The notes under the pieces are model-generated. The model saw nothing but the letters and a program-made list of their open reading frames with translations, made no database searches and had not been told where the DNA came from. From Rhodospirillaceae bacterium (GTDB taxonomy: Bacteria > Pseudomonadota > Alphaproteobacteria > Rhodospirillales > Casp-alpha2): a DNA stretch of 58,773 nt. The stretch is taken from the NCBI GenBank assembly GCA_016845145.1, contig JAERTE010000097.1, positions 1 to 58,773 on the forward strand. Direction: 5' to 3'. Made by a program: the position numbers and the translations under genes. Shown piece after piece: positions 25,769 through 35,683 of the stretch; the first letter of the stretch is position 1; each line of letters opens with the position of its first letter.

Positions 25769-28132
25769 TCACCCGCACTTCGAATAACCGCAACTGGTGC
25801 AGGTGTCGCAGCCCTCTTGTCGAATGAGGCTGGCTTGGGCGCATTTCGGGCATTGGCGGAAGGGGCTGGAATTACCGGAATTCGATGCGGGCTCTTCGTC
25901 ATCGCCGCCGCCGGCAATGGCGACGATCTTGGCTTCGAACGCATCGGGGTCGGAAAGCTCTCCCGGTGTGCCCAGGAACCCGATACTGATCAGGTGTTCC
26001 TCAATCACGCCGCCGATGGCCGCCAGCAAGGACGGCACATACTTGCCCTTCATCCACTGCCCGCCGCGCGGGTCGAACACGGCTTTCAACTCCTCGACCA
26101 CGAACGACACATCGCCGCCGCGCCGAAACACCGCCGAGATCATCCGCGTCAGGGCTACCGTCCAGGCGTAATGCTCGGTGTTTTTGGAATTGATGAAAAT
26201 CTCGAACGGGCGAATGCGGCCGGTATCGTCGAGAATATCGTTGAGGGTGATGTAGATGGCGTGGTCGCTTTCGGGCCAGCGCAGCTTGTAGGTCCGGCCC
26301 GGCAGTTCGCCTGGGCGGTCGAGCGGTTTATAGAGCTGCGCAACGGTGCCGGAATCGCCCGTATCCATCGGTTTCACAGCCTTCGCCGGCGGCTCCAGGG
26401 GCAATTCGGGCTCGGCCTCGTTGGAGGCTTTTTGGGCGTCCTTGCGTTCCAGCACGGCGCCCGTAACATCGTTGGGCCGATAGGTCGTGCAGCCCTTGCA
26501 ACCGAGGTCATAAGCCTGGACGTAAACATCCTTGAACTCGGCGAAGTCGATGCTTTCAGGGACATTGATGGTCTTGGAAATCGAGCTGTCGATGTATTTC
26601 TGCACGGCGGCCTGCATGACCAAGTGGTCGTGCGGGCTCAAATCCTGGGCGTCGACGAAGGCGTCCGTCAGTGGTGCGCCTTCACCCTTGATCCAGCGAT
26701 AAAGCCGGTAAGCGTAATCGGACACCTCTTCCTCACGCCGCGAGCCGTCGGGCATCAGGACATGGCGGTTGTAGGCGAACGAAAACACCGGTTCCAGCCC
26801 CGACGACACGTTGTCGGCAAACAGCGAAATGGTGCCGGTCGGCGCAACGGATGTCAGCAAAGCGTTGCGGATGCCGTGCTCGGCGATGGCGTCTTTTACG
26901 TCCATATCCAGCGCCTGGATGGTTTCGCCGGCGAGGTATTTGTCCTTGTCGAACAACGGAAATGCACCCTTTTCGCGCGCCAGTTCCACTGAGGCCAGAT
27001 AGGCGGCGCGCTGCAACCGCCGCATCCAGGTTTCGGTCAACTTCACGGCCCGCGCGCCGCCATAGCGCGCGCCACACATGATCAGCGCGTCCGCCAGACC
27101 TGTAATCCCGAGCCCGATGCGGCGTTTGGACTGGGCTTCATGGCGTTGTTCATCCAACGGGAATTCGGAAACGTCGATGACGTTATCCATCATGCGCACG
27201 GCCGTGCTTACCAACTCATCAAGCGTATCGAGATTAAGCTCGGCGTTTTCAGAGAACGGCTCATCCACCAAACGCGCCAAATTGACCGACCCCAGCAAGC
27301 ACGCCCCGTAAGGCGGCAGTGGTTGCTCGCCACACGGATTGGTGCCGTGGATGGTCTCGCAGTAGTTCAGGTTGTTGCGTGCGTTGATGCGGTCGATGAA
27401 AATCACGCCGGGTTCGGCATAAGCGAAGGTGGCGCGCATGATGCTGTCCCACAATTCGCGCGCCGGTAGGCTTTTGTATGTGGTCCCCTTGAAGGTCAAC
27501 TCCCACGGCTCGTCGGCCTTCACCGCTTGCATGAACTTGTCGGTCACCAGCACCGACAGATTGAACATGCGCAAACGACCCGGTTCGCGCTTGGCCTCGA
27601 TGAAGGCCTCAATATCGGGATGGTCACAGCGCATCACCGCCATCATGGCGCCGCGCCTGGAGCCCGCACTCATGATGGTGCGGCACATGGCATCCCAGAC
27701 ATCCATGAACGATAGCGGTCCCGAGGCATCGGCGCCCACACCCTTGACCGCCGCCCCTTTCGGACGGAGCGTCGAAAAATCGTACCCGATGCCGCCGCCC
27801 TGTTGCATGGTGAGTGCGGCTTCTTTCAAGCCATCGAAGATACCGGACATGTCGTCGGGGATATCGCCCATGACGAAACAATTGAACAACGTCACCTTGC
27901 GCGCCGCGCCGGCGCCCGAGATGATTCGCCCGGCGGGCAATAACTTGAAGCCATCCATGGCGTCAAAAAATCTTTGTTCCCAATGGGATGGATCGGACTC
28001 TTTAACCGATAACGCACGTGCCACCCGGCGCCAGGTGTCTTGCACGGTTTTATCCACAGGCTGGCCGTCGGCACCTTGAAGCCGGTATTTCATATCCCAG
28101 ATTTGCTGGGAGACGGGTGACAGATCGACCAT
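25769..28132 (-). CDS. nrdJ: Adenosylcobalamin-dependent ribonucleotide reductase (class II)
   Basis: 787 residues, near the 750-residue class of NrdJ enzymes rather than the 1200-residue alphaproteobacterial form. It reduces ribonucleotides using a thiyl radical from adenosylcobalamin. First redox Cys at residue 85 (TLFNCFVMG); active-site loop [21 protein letters not shown]. The C-terminus is a zinc-ribbon-like tail with CPKC and [13 protein letters not shown]. Start ATG 28132 with an ideal GGAGGAAAC before it. A sigma-70-like promoter lies 145 bases upstream. A PduO adenosyltransferase that makes its cofactor is encoded at 50323. Confidence 0.95.
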   Translation of the reverse strand: MVDLSPVSQQIWDMKYRLQGADGQPVDKTVQDTWRRVARALSVKESDPSHWEQRFFDAMDGFKLLPAGRIISGAGAARKVTLFNCFVMGDIPDDMSGIFDGLKEAALTMQQGGGIGYDFSTLRPKGAAVKGVGADASGPLSFMDVWDAMCRTIMSAGSRRGAMMAVMRCDHPDIEAFIEAKREPGRLRMFNLSVLVTDKFMQAVKADEPWELTFKGTTYKSLPARELWDSIMRATFAYAEPGVIFIDRINARNNLNYCETIHGTNPCGEQPLPPYGACLLGSVNLARLVDEPFSENAELNLDTLDELVSTAVRMMDNVIDVSEFPLDEQRHEAQSKRRIGLGITGLADALIMCGARYGGARAVKLTETWMRRLQRAAYLASVELAREKGAFPLFDKDKYLAGETIQALDMDVKDAIAEHGIRNALLTSVAPTGTISLFADNVSSGLEPVFSFAYNRHVLMPDGSRREEEVSDYAYRLYRWIKGEGAPLTDAFVDAQDLSPHDHLVMQAAVQKYIDSSISKTINVPESIDFAEFKDVYVQAYDLGCKGCTTYRPNDVTGAVLERKDAQKASNEAEPELPLEPPAKAVKPMDTGDSGTVAQLYKPLDRPGELPGRTYKLRWPESDHAIYITLNDILDDTGRIRPFEIFINSKNTEHYAWTVALTRMISAVFRRGGDVSFVVEELKAVFDPRGGQWMKGKYVPSLLAAIGGVIEEHLISIGFLGTPGELSDPDAFEAKIVAIAGGGDDEEPASNSGNSSPFRQCPKCAQASLIRQEGCDTCTSCGYSKCG

Positions 28133-28276
28133 GTTTCCTCCGGATCGCGTCCAAAGCGGCAATATTCGCGAACCAATCGTTTCGGCTTAGAAATGGCTCG
28201 GCAAAATAGGTGAAATGCCGGAAACCGGCGGTCACTCTATTTACTGAAGCAATACCAGGGCCTTGATTTCCCTTGA

Positions 28277-28305
28277 AATTTAGGCGTTTTGGCGCAAATC
28301 GTCAA
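28277..28305 (-). promoter_or_regulatory. Predicted nrdJ promoter
   Basis: Reading leftwards, -35 TTGACG (28305-28300), a 17-base spacer and -10 TAAATT (28282-28277). Transcription would start near 28270, leaving a leader of about 140 bases before nrdJ. The rest of the 309-base gap to plsC has a short GCCGG-TTT-CCGGC hairpin. I see no cobalamin-riboswitch B12 box and no NrdR box. An imperfect LexA-like site, GTTC-N7-GTTT, lies at 28311-28325 just beyond the -35. Confidence 0.55.
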
Positions 28306-28441
28306 GAGTTGTTCTCTTTTTGTTTCCACATTCGACCCCAGGAAATATCCCACGGATGGATGCGCAAAAACTTCATAGACTCCAAAGGCTTGCGATTTTA
28401 CCCCCGCGATTCACATGCTTGGGCGTGAGAATATCCACAAA

Positions 28442-29260
28442 TCAATCCACAGCCTGCCCCGAACCAGCCTGCGACCCATTTGTAGCAGATGTATCGGGGC
28501 CTTCGACCAGCGCCGCGCGGGTGAGGGGAAACTGTTTCACGCCCTCGTGCGCCAACCGCTCGGCGGTACTTTCTATTTGAGTCTCAAGCGCTTGCATGAA
28601 ATCACGGCGCTTCATGCCGGTCGGCATCGCCGGCAGAAACTCGATAATGATGGTGCCCGATTGCTTGGTATAACTGCGCCGCCCCCAAAACAGGCCGGAG
28701 TTCAGCGCCACGGGGATGACCGGCGCCTCGCATTGTGAATAAAGCGCGGCGATGCCCGGATGATAGGGTTTGTGCGTCCCGGGCCGGGTGCGCGTGCCTT
28801 CCGGAAAAAGAATGACCGGGCGATCATCGCCGAGGCGCTGGCGGGTATCGCGCACCAGCGCTTTCAATGCCGAAGCGCCGCCTTCCCTGTCGACCGAGAT
28901 CGCCGCACATTTACGGGCCATCCAGCCCCAAACCGGAATCTTTACCAACTCTTTTTTCAGCACATAGGACGGGTCGCTGAATAAAAGATAGAAAACATAA
29001 GTATCCCAAGCCGATTGATGTTTACTCGCATAGATAGCCGCACCATGGACGATATTTTCTTCCCCCCGGATTTCGAAATCCAGACCGACCAGAAACTTCA
29101 GCGCCCAATGCTGCGACCAGGCCCATATCTTAACCGCGCGCTGCATGACAGGCCTGGGAAACGGCAAAAACAAGATCATGATGGTGACACTGACGGCCGT
29201 CCAACCGATGAACACGATGTTGTACAACCCGGATCCGATGATCGACCGCAACCCGCCCAT
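28442..29260 (-). CDS. plsC: 1-acyl-sn-glycerol-3-phosphate acyltransferase
   Basis: 272 residues. An N-terminal membrane helix (GLYNIVFIGWTAVSVTIMILF), then the H(X)4D catalytic motif in SKHQSAWDTYVF and the glycerophosphate-binding LFPEGTRTRPG. It adds the second acyl chain to lysophosphatidate in membrane phospholipid synthesis. Last gene of ftsE-ftsX-ydcF-plsC, 8 bases after ydcF. The C-terminal 25 residues are Ser/Ala/Gly-rich and probably unstructured. Confidence 0.92.
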   Translation of the reverse strand: MGGLRSIIGSGLYNIVFIGWTAVSVTIMILFLPFPRPVMQRAVKIWAWSQHWALKFLVGLDFEIRGEENIVHGAAIYASKHQSAWDTYVFYLLFSDPSYVLKKELVKIPVWGWMARKCAAISVDREGGASALKALVRDTRQRLGDDRPVILFPEGTRTRPGTHKPYHPGIAALYSQCEAPVIPVALNSGLFWGRRSYTKQSGTIIIEFLPAMPTGMKRRDFMQALETQIESTAERLAHEGVKQFPLTRAALVEGPDTSATNGSQAGSGQAVD

Positions 29261-29268
29261 AGGTTCCT

Positions 29269-29910
29269 CTACTGTTTCACCGGTGCGCCGAACATGTAGT
29301 CCGTCCGGTGGCGCACCCAGGCCATTAGAAATTTACTGTACTCGCTCATCATCAGCGTCGCGGTTCCCGGCCAAGCCCACCATTCCTCTTGCTTTACGTG
29401 CTCGGGGAATACCGGGTTGGGGACGATGGCAACATCGGGCATGGCATTGGCGAACTCAAGACGCGAGCGCGGCATATGATAAGCGGCGGTGACCAGCCGA
29501 ATTGAAGTAATTTTATTCTCCTTGGCCCAGCGCGCTGTTTCGTCGGCATTGCCGCGGGTGTTTACGGCATTGCCGATGCCGACCCTGGATTCCAGCCCCG
29601 CCGGATCGCGCCGGGCTGCTTGCAACAGATTGCGCACGTCCAACCCCCGATAGACGCCTGAAACAAACAGCCGGCCCGCCATGTTGCGCGACAGCAACTC
29701 AAGCCCCTCGTGCAGACGGCCACTGCCGCCCGTAAGCACCACAATGGCGTCCGTCCGCGTGGTCTTGTCGGAAATTTCCGCCGGAATATCGCCGACATAA
29801 CGGATCAAGCCGATAACCCACAACCCGAACAGAAAAACCAGCAACACGGCCAGGTTCAGCCAAATCAGCCCGCCCTTGCGCTCCCCTCTCCGGCTACCTT
29901 GGCGCGCCAT
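29269..29910 (-). CDS. YdcF-like (DUF218) inner-membrane protein
   Basis: 213 residues. One N-terminal membrane helix (residues 14-35) and a DUF218 domain with AIVVLTGGSGRLHEGLELL and TAAYHMPRSRLEF, the conserved segments of the YdcF/SanA/ElyC group. ElyC affects envelope carrier-lipid metabolism in E. coli; a role in envelope synthesis would suit its position between ftsX and plsC. The exact activity is unknown. The gaps on both sides are only 3 and 8 bases. Confidence 0.85.
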   Translation of the reverse strand: MARQGSRRGERKGGLIWLNLAVLLVFLFGLWVIGLIRYVGDIPAEISDKTTRTDAIVVLTGGSGRLHEGLELLSRNMAGRLFVSGVYRGLDVRNLLQAARRDPAGLESRVGIGNAVNTRGNADETARWAKENKITSIRLVTAAYHMPRSRLEFANAMPDVAIVPNPVFPEHVKQEEWWAWPGTATLMMSEYSKFLMAWVRHRTDYMFGAPVKQ

Positions 29911-29913
29911 GTT

Positions 29914-30795
29914 CTAAAGCATCCGCTCAAGCGTCCGCATGACCGTTACCTTGGCGGTCACCATGGCCACGATCGACACGCCCACCGGCAGTGCTGCCAA
30001 CAACGCCCAATGCGCCGGCCCGAACCCGATATCGGGCAACAACCGGTCATCCAGACTATGGGCCAGGTGCGCCAAGCCCCATAATGTCGGCACCGCCAAC
30101 AACAACCCGACAATGCCTCCCGCCAATCCCAGGCCCAATGCCCGGCGCGCGAACTGGCGTGCGATATAGGTATCGTGGGCGCCGATCAGGTGCAGCACCT
30201 CAATGGCTTCGCGGTGGATCGACAGACCGGTGCGCGTGGTGAACACAATCGTGCCGACCGTGGCCAGCACGATAAACAACAAGACGACCAACGCCAGCAC
30301 CTCGAAGGTCTCAATCAGGCGAACCAAATGATCGAGCCAGACCCGATGATCGTCGATGCTGACGCCGGAGACTTTCTCAGCCAACCGTTCGTGCAAGGCC
30401 TGGGCGGTCAATCCCGATGCCGGCTTCATTTCCACATCGATCAGGCGCGGCAACGGCAACTCGCCGTCACCGGCGACGGCGCCGACCCAGGGCTCCAACA
30501 ACTTGATCAGGCGCGAGTCGTCCATGGAATCATAACGTTGAATTTCCGGCGAGGTTGCCAGTACGGTCAAAACGGCATTGAGGCGCGCCTCATCCTTGGC
30601 CGCGGCGTCAGATGGAATGATCTGCACCGTCATGGTGCCACGCACACCCCGGTCCCATTTCGATGCCGTCGCGTTGAGCACCAGCATGCCGGCCACCGCC
30701 AACACCGACAGAAATACCATGAACGCAATCAGCCATGGCAAAAACCGGCTGAGTTGGTCTCGGTCGAGCGGCAGGTCGGAACGCAGCAAGATCAC
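29914..30795 (-). CDS. ftsX: Cell-division permease FtsX
   Basis: 293 residues with four membrane helices: one near residue 20-40 and three in the C-terminal half. A periplasmic loop of about 130 residues lies between the first two (around LPRLIDVEMKP). FtsX pairs with the ATPase FtsE to activate periplasmic cell-wall hydrolases at the septum. GTG start at 30795 overlaps the ftsE stop (GTGA), so translation is coupled. Confidence 0.9.
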   Translation of the reverse strand: MILLRSDLPLDRDQLSRFLPWLIAFMVFLSVLAVAGMLVLNATASKWDRGVRGTMTVQIIPSDAAAKDEARLNAVLTVLATSPEIQRYDSMDDSRLIKLLEPWVGAVAGDGELPLPRLIDVEMKPASGLTAQALHERLAEKVSGVSIDDHRVWLDHLVRLIETFEVLALVVLLFIVLATVGTIVFTTRTGLSIHREAIEVLHLIGAHDTYIARQFARRALGLGLAGGIVGLLLAVPTLWGLAHLAHSLDDRLLPDIGFGPAHWALLAALPVGVSIVAMVTAKVTVMRTLERML

Positions 30796-31673
30796 AGATA
30801 GTTCTCCAGGCGTCTCGGATCGGATTCGGGGCCGGACGCCGAATCACCGGCCGAATCGCCAGTCGATTGGACAGCCGATTCGGCCTCTCCACCCCGTTGC
30901 CCCCTGTCCGTCTGGCGCTCTCGCCCGTTGTCGCCGGAATCCGCCAAGTGCCGATTCCGAGCCTCATCGGACGGCGCATCATTGCGGCCTGACGATACGA
31001 CCACGTGGCCGTCGACAAGCCGCAGGCTGCCATGGCCTAAGCGTTCCACCACATGCCGGTTGTGGGTGGCGATGACGATGGTCGTGCCGAGCTTATTCAA
31101 TTCCTCGAACAGATGGATCAACCGATACGCCATGGCATCGTCGACGTTGCCTGTCGGTTCATCGGCCAACAACAGCTTCGGTCGGGAAATCACGGCGCGC
31201 GCAATGGCGACGCGTTGTTGCTGCCCGCCCGATAGCGTTGGTGGCCTGGCCTTCATATGATCTTTCAGGCCGACCCAGGCGAGAAGCTCGCTAACATGCT
31301 TGTCGACTTCGCTCCGCTTGACCCCAGCGACGCGCAACGGCAGCGCCACATTATCGAATGATGACAAGTGGTTAAGCAGCCTGTACTCCTGGAACACCAC
31401 GCCGACGCGGCGGCGCAACGGCGGCAGGTGATCGCGCGCGGTGGTGGCAATATCCTTGCCGAAAAGCGAAATCAACCCGCGTGAAGGACGTAAGGCCAGA
31501 TAGATCAGCTTCAACAGCGACGACTTACCGGCACCGCTTTCACCGAGCAGGAAATGAAACGAGCCCGGTTGCAATGAAAAGGTGACGTCTTGCAAAACTT
31601 CGGGTCCCAGGCCGTAGCGCAGACCCACGTTCTCAAAACGGACGATGGCGTCATCGTGGTCAGAATTCACCAT
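30792..31673 (-). CDS. ftsE: Cell-division ATPase FtsE with long C-terminal tail
   Basis: 293 residues. The ABC ATPase core has Walker [10 protein letters not shown] (44-52), signature LSGGQQQR (147-154), Walker B LLLADEP (167-173) and H-loop His204. FtsE powers FtsX at the division site. E. coli FtsE has 222 residues; here about 65 extra residues, rich in Ser, Asp, Gly, Arg and Glu, follow residue 226 and look disordered. AAGGA lies just before ATG 31673. No frameshift is visible, and the end overlaps ftsX by 4 bases as expected for the intact gene. Confidence 0.92.
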   Translation of the reverse strand: MVNSDHDDAIVRFENVGLRYGLGPEVLQDVTFSLQPGSFHFLLGESGAGKSSLLKLIYLALRPSRGLISLFGKDIATTARDHLPPLRRRVGVVFQEYRLLNHLSSFDNVALPLRVAGVKRSEVDKHVSELLAWVGLKDHMKARPPTLSGGQQQRVAIARAVISRPKLLLADEPTGNVDDAMAYRLIHLFEELNKLGTTIVIATHNRHVVERLGHGSLRLVDGHVVVSSGRNDAPSDEARNRHLADSGDNGRERQTDRGQRGGEAESAVQSTGDSAGDSASGPESDPRRLENYL

Positions 31674-31884
31674 ATTTCCTTAAATCCGCCAAAATCCGCC
31701 AAGGTCCAGTCGTGACCGCCACGCCCGCGCCCCGTCCCCGCTTGGGCGGGTCCGGCACCAACTCCCGCACAATGCCATGATCGAAGGCCCTCAGTCCAGG
31801 CCGCCATGCCGAGCTGTCGCGGTTGGCTATTTTTCGCCAGATGATGCAGAGCGGGTTGCGTTCGAATCATGCAAATCCTATAAA
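31674..31884 (+). promoter_or_regulatory. Divergent ftsE / MJ0042 intergenic region with a clear rightward promoter
   Basis: The 241-base gap has no gene I would support. A short open frame on the minus strand (31667-31870) looks like low-complexity noise. Rightward -35 TTGCGT (31856-31861), a 17-base spacer and -10 TATAAA (31879-31884) form a good sigma-70-like promoter about 30 bases before the MJ0042 gene. A tandem AAATCCGCC (about 31682-31701) lies beside the ftsE start. Confidence 0.55.
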
Positions 31885-31914
31885 TGACAAAACCTTACGC
31901 GGGGTCCGGCACCT

Positions 31915-33075
31915 ATGATTATCTCCTGCCCGAATTGTACGACGCGCTATAATATTCAGCCCGCACTGTTGGGCAATGGGCGTAGCACACGTTGTTTCAA
32001 TTGCGGTCATTCGTGGTTCCAAGACCCCGTGGTCTCGCCGCCGCCGCCGCCGATGGCGCCGCCGGCCGTGCCGCCCGCCATGCCGCAAGCAATGCAGCCC
32101 GCCATGATGCCCGCAGCCATGGCGCCCGGAATGACGCCTGGAATGGCTTATGCACAACCGGGCATGCCCCTACCTGGTCAACCCATGCCCGGACAGCCGA
32201 TGCCCGGGCAACCCGCCGCCTACCAAGATCCCGCAGCGCCTGCGATGCCGGCCCCGGTGCCGGAACCGGCCCCCGAGCCGGAGCCCGAACCGGAACCTGA
32301 GCCGGAACCTGAGCCCGAGCCCGAGCCGGAACCCGAGCCCGAACCGGAAGCGGAGATCGAAGAGCCTGATTTCGAGGCCGCATTGGCGCCTGAAGACGAT
32401 GAACCGGAAGCCGAAGCCGACGATGAGGAAGGCCTCTCTCAGGAAGATCTCGACGCCATGTTCGGCGATGACGAGGATCCTGAACCGATCGCGCCACTGG
32501 TCCCCGATGCCGATGACGATGCGGACGAGTTTGACGTCGACCTGGACCCGGAAGATATCCCCGAGCCGGAGCCGATCCCGAACGTCTTCACGCCGACCGA
32601 TGATGACGAAGAAGAGGCCAAGCCGCGCTCCATCGTGAAGATCATCCTGATTTCAGTCATCTCGTTGATTGTGGTGTTGTTGCTAACGTTCGTTTTCGCG
32701 CGGGGCATGATCATGGACATGCTGCCCTTCACCAAGGGCATTTATGAGACCATCGGGTTGGGTGAAAAACTGGGCGCCGGGCTGAAGATCGGCGATGCGA
32801 AACCAACGCGTGGCACCAGCCGTGGCAAGGAAGCGCTGATCGTATCGGGCGTCATCACCAACGTGACCGAAGAAACCCGTCATGTCCCAATGGTCAAAGT
32901 GACGCTGCATGATGGCGAGAACAATGTCGTGCAATCGGCTGTGGCGCCGCCACTGAAAAGCGAGCTGGAAGCCGGTCAGCAGATGAAGTTCAAGGTAACG
33001 CTGATTGAGCCGTCACCGTTGGCGCGCCGAATTGAGGTAATCTTCGCCGCGCCCGAAGCGCCCGGGGAAAAGTAG
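31915..33075 (+). CDS. MJ0042-type zinc-ribbon membrane protein
   Basis: 386 residues. An N-terminal zinc ribbon with CPNC (C5, C8) and CFNC (C27, C30), in the usual form of the MJ0042 family. Then a Pro/Met/Gly-rich stretch with three MPGQP copies, an acidic Pro-Glu repeat (residues about 115-145), and an acidic linker. One membrane helix lies at about 241-262 (IILISVISLIVVLLLTF), followed by a periplasmic DUF3426-like beta domain. It looks like a cytoplasmic zinc sensor joined to an envelope domain. Function is unknown. It has its own promoter upstream and ends convergently with the TIGR02302 gene. Confidence 0.88.
   Translation: MIISCPNCTTRYNIQPALLGNGRSTRCFNCGHSWFQDPVVSPPPPPMAPPAVPPAMPQAMQPAMMPAAMAPGMTPGMAYAQPGMPLPGQPMPGQPMPGQPAAYQDPAAPAMPAPVPEPAPEPEPEPEPEPEPEPEPEPEPEPEPEAEIEEPDFEAALAPEDDEPEAEADDEEGLSQEDLDAMFGDDEDPEPIAPLVPDADDDADEFDVDLDPEDIPEPEPIPNVFTPTDDDEEEAKPRSIVKIILISVISLIVVLLLTFVFARGMIMDMLPFTKGIYETIGLGEKLGAGLKIGDAKPTRGTSRGKEALIVSGVITNVTEETRHVPMVKVTLHDGENNVVQSAVAPPLKSELEAGQQMKFKVTLIEPSPLARRIEVIFAAPEAPGEK
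32260..32356 (+). repeat. Proline-glutamate codon repeat inside the MJ0042 gene
   Basis: A run of CCGGAA/CCTGAG/CCCGAG-type hexamers encodes alternating Pro-Glu (about 16 pairs). It is an in-frame, rigid acidic spacer before the main acidic linker. Six-base repeats are prone to length change by slippage, so copy number may vary between strains. Confidence 0.85.
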
Positions 33076-33091
33076 AGACCCGTAAAACCGC

Positions 33092-35683
33092 TTAGAATCT
33101 TTTGATGAGGCGATCGATGTAATCGCGTTCTTGGCGCGGGCGGAATTGCTCGCCCGAGCGGCGGCGCAACTCCTGCATGATCTCGCGTGAGCGCAGCAGT
33201 TCGCGTCGTGTCGGCACCTTCACACCATCCATATCGGTTTCGCCGTTGGCACCTTGCCCGGTACGCCGTCCAAACGGGTCGCGGTCGCGTTGCGGCATCC
33301 GGCCTTGCGGCCGGCCCATGCCCAGCCCCATGGCCCCCGGTTGCTGCTGGCGGGCCATCTGTTCCGCCATCTGCTCAGCCGCCTGGCGCAACTGGCTCAG
33401 CGCCTCCGCCTGATCACGCGCCGCACGGGCCGCGTCGCCTTTGCCCAGCGCTTCAGCCGCCCCCTTCATGGCGCGCTCAGCGCGGCCCATGGACGGCGGG
33501 ATTGCGCCCAGCATCTCATCCATCTGCAACATCATGCGGCCCAGGTCGCGGCGCAGTTGGCCCTGGCCCGGCGCCAATTGCTGGGTGGCGTTCGGACGGC
33601 CCTGTTGTCCGCGCCGCTGTTGACCTTGGCGGCCCGGTTGCTGTTGACCTTGTTGTCGACCTTGGCGGCCCATCTGCTGTTGGCGGAACGTCTTGTCGAG
33701 GAGCTGTTGCTGGCGGCGGCTCAGTTCGCGCAACTGGTTGAGCGCCTTGCGGGCTTGGTTCTGCCCCGCCTGAGGGCGCGCAAGCCGGGCGCCATTGCGA
33801 AGCTGGTTCAGCATTTGGTTCAGCTGTTGCAGCATGCGCTTGGCGGCGTCGCGCGCACCTGCTTGGCTCAGTTCCCGCGCCTGATCGAGCATCCGCTGCA
33901 GGTCCGCGCTCTCCATCATCTGAGATGTCATCGGGTTCATCTGCTCGGCTGTCATGCCGTTTTTGCGCAGATGCTCGGCCAAGGCCTGCATGTATTTATC
34001 CATGGCGCGCTGCAATTCGTCCATGAGGCGTTCGATTTCTCGGTCGTCCGCGCCCTTGCGCAAGGCCTCGGTCAAACGGTCTTGCACATCGCGCAGTTCG
34101 CGCTCGGCAATGGCGAACTCGCCATCTTCAAGGCGCAGCGCCGCCTGCCATAGAATTTCTTGCACATCGGGCCGCATGCTTGGGCTTTCATCATGGCTGA
34201 GCCGCGACTGCGCCACGGAAAGTGCCAAAAACACCACGGTGTCGTCATAGAAGTGCCGGGGCTGTTCGGCGATCTCCTGCAACTCCGAAATGACCGCCGA
34301 TACAAGCGCTGCGCCCGGCTGGTTCAGTTTTTTACGCGCGGCGACAACCCTGCGCGCCACGGGATGTTTGAACTCGCGTTCCGGCAGCGCCAAGGTCACG
34401 GTCTCGGTTTCGCCCTCCTGGCCGGCCGCATCGACGGCCACCAGCTTTAATTCCACCAACTCGCCGGCCCAGGGATGGGCTGAGAAATCCCTGGCCGCAC
34501 GCCCCTTGCCCGCGGCAGCGCCCGGGTTGGGAAGCGGCAACGCCTGGCGCGCATCACGTTTGTCGCTACCCGGCAGCGGCCAACCTTGGCTATGGCGCAC
34601 CTGCAGCCTGAGCGCCGCCAGCGCATAGTCGTCACGGGCCTTGTATTGCAGGGCAAGAATCCCCCTGCCGCGATTTTTCGCCGGCGCCGTGAGTTCCACT
34701 TCCGGCGGACGATCCGCCACGACGCGCATGGGCCATGCCGCAACCACGTCATCACCGATCCGGATATCGAGTTGCTCCGCGCCAAGGTCGTCATCGTTGA
34801 TCTCGATCTCCACTCGGCGCCCCGCGCCCGCCTGCGCGCTATCAAGGGCATCGAAGGCCACCGCGCGCTCACCAATCATCAACCGAGCCGCGCCATCGGC
34901 ATGCCCGAGCTGTGCAAGCACTGTACTGCCCACCGGAACCGGCACGGCACCCCGATCTGCTTTCGAGACCGCATCCGAAATCGCTTCGGCGGCAGCCGAC
35001 CGCGGTTCCTGCAACGATTGGCGTTGCAACAAGACCGGCGCCATCTGTGTATAGGCCGGCGGCGTTATCCAAATATCGAGGGTCAGGGCGTCGCCCGCAA
35101 CGCCGCCCGGCTTCGGCATCAAGGCCCGCTCTAGGCGTGCCCCGGCCTCGCTACCGCCCGCCGCGAAGGCAACCAAAAGCAACATCGGCACCACGGCGCG
35201 CAGCCCCCAGGGGTCGCGCCGCGCCATAGCCGGAGACGGCACGCCAACACGCAACCCCGACAACACACTGCGCATGCGCGCCAAATGCGCGCGCCAAAGT
35301 GCGCGTTTGGTCGGATCGAGATCGTCATGCAATGGGCGGTCTACAAGTGCCGTCAGGGGGCGGTGTGCGACATGGCTGTCGCGCTCGATACGGTGGCGGG
35401 CCTCAATGCCGGACGCACCATAGCGCCCCTGCCAAAAATACCGGATCGTCCATGCCAACGCACCGCAAAAACCCAACAGCACAAGGCCATGTAGCCAGAA
35501 CGGCAGCATCGGCAAAACATCGAACAAAGCGACACTAACGAACACGGATATGGCCGCCAAAATCGGCAGCACGCGGGGCCACAAACGCTCCCACATCAAG
35601 GCCAAAGCCGCCAAACCGGTCAACAGCCAGAGCCGCGAATGCTCACGGCGGCTCAATCCCGGGCTCGGCGGCGGTTGGGTCAT
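33092..35683 (-). CDS. TIGR02302/DUF4175-family large membrane protein
   Basis: 863 residues. N-terminal membrane helices (about residues 17-75 and a further one near 150-170) and a long alpha/beta region. A strongly Gln-, Arg- and Gly-rich stretch then covers about 640-700 (for example GRQGQQRRGQQG), followed by a C-terminal region of mixed charge ending EQFRPRQERDYIDRLIKRF. The family is alphaproteobacterial, usually next to lysA, with no settled function. Start ATG 35683 overlaps the lysA stop by four bases. It is last of the argH-lipoprotein-lysA group. Confidence 0.85.
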   Translation of the reverse strand: MTQPPPSPGLSRREHSRLWLLTGLAALALMWERLWPRVLPILAAISVFVSVALFDVLPMLPFWLHGLVLLGFCGALAWTIRYFWQGRYGASGIEARHRIERDSHVAHRPLTALVDRPLHDDLDPTKRALWRAHLARMRSVLSGLRVGVPSPAMARRDPWGLRAVVPMLLLVAFAAGGSEAGARLERALMPKPGGVAGDALTLDIWITPPAYTQMAPVLLQRQSLQEPRSAAAEAISDAVSKADRGAVPVPVGSTVLAQLGHADGAARLMIGERAVAFDALDSAQAGAGRRVEIEINDDDLGAEQLDIRIGDDVVAAWPMRVVADRPPEVELTAPAKNRGRGILALQYKARDDYALAALRLQVRHSQGWPLPGSDKRDARQALPLPNPGAAAGKGRAARDFSAHPWAGELVELKLVAVDAAGQEGETETVTLALPEREFKHPVARRVVAARKKLNQPGAALVSAVISELQEIAEQPRHFYDDTVVFLALSVAQSRLSHDESPSMRPDVQEILWQAALRLEDGEFAIAERELRDVQDRLTEALRKGADDREIERLMDELQRAMDKYMQALAEHLRKNGMTAEQMNPMTSQMMESADLQRMLDQARELSQAGARDAAKRMLQQLNQMLNQLRNGARLARPQAGQNQARKALNQLRELSRRQQQLLDKTFRQQQMGRQGRQQGQQQPGRQGQQRRGQQGRPNATQQLAPGQGQLRRDLGRMMLQMDEMLGAIPPSMGRAERAMKGAAEALGKGDAARAARDQAEALSQLRQAAEQMAEQMARQQQPGAMGLGMGRPQGRMPQRDRDPFGRRTGQGANGETDMDGVKVPTRRELLRSREIMQELRRRSGEQFRPRQERDYIDRLIKRF

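Noticed and set aside
28133..28300. Cobalamin riboswitch in the nrdJ leader
   Set aside because: The leader has only a short GCCGG/CCGGC hairpin. No B12 box or matching arms were seen; a covariance scan would settle it.
28311..28325. LexA box beside the nrdJ promoter
   Set aside because: GTTC-N7-GTTT has one mismatch in the second half-site, so it is noted but not called.
31667..31870. 67-codon frame upstream of ftsE
   Set aside because: Gly/Ala/Arg low complexity, no ribosome site, and it overlaps the ftsE start. The region is better read as a divergent promoter.
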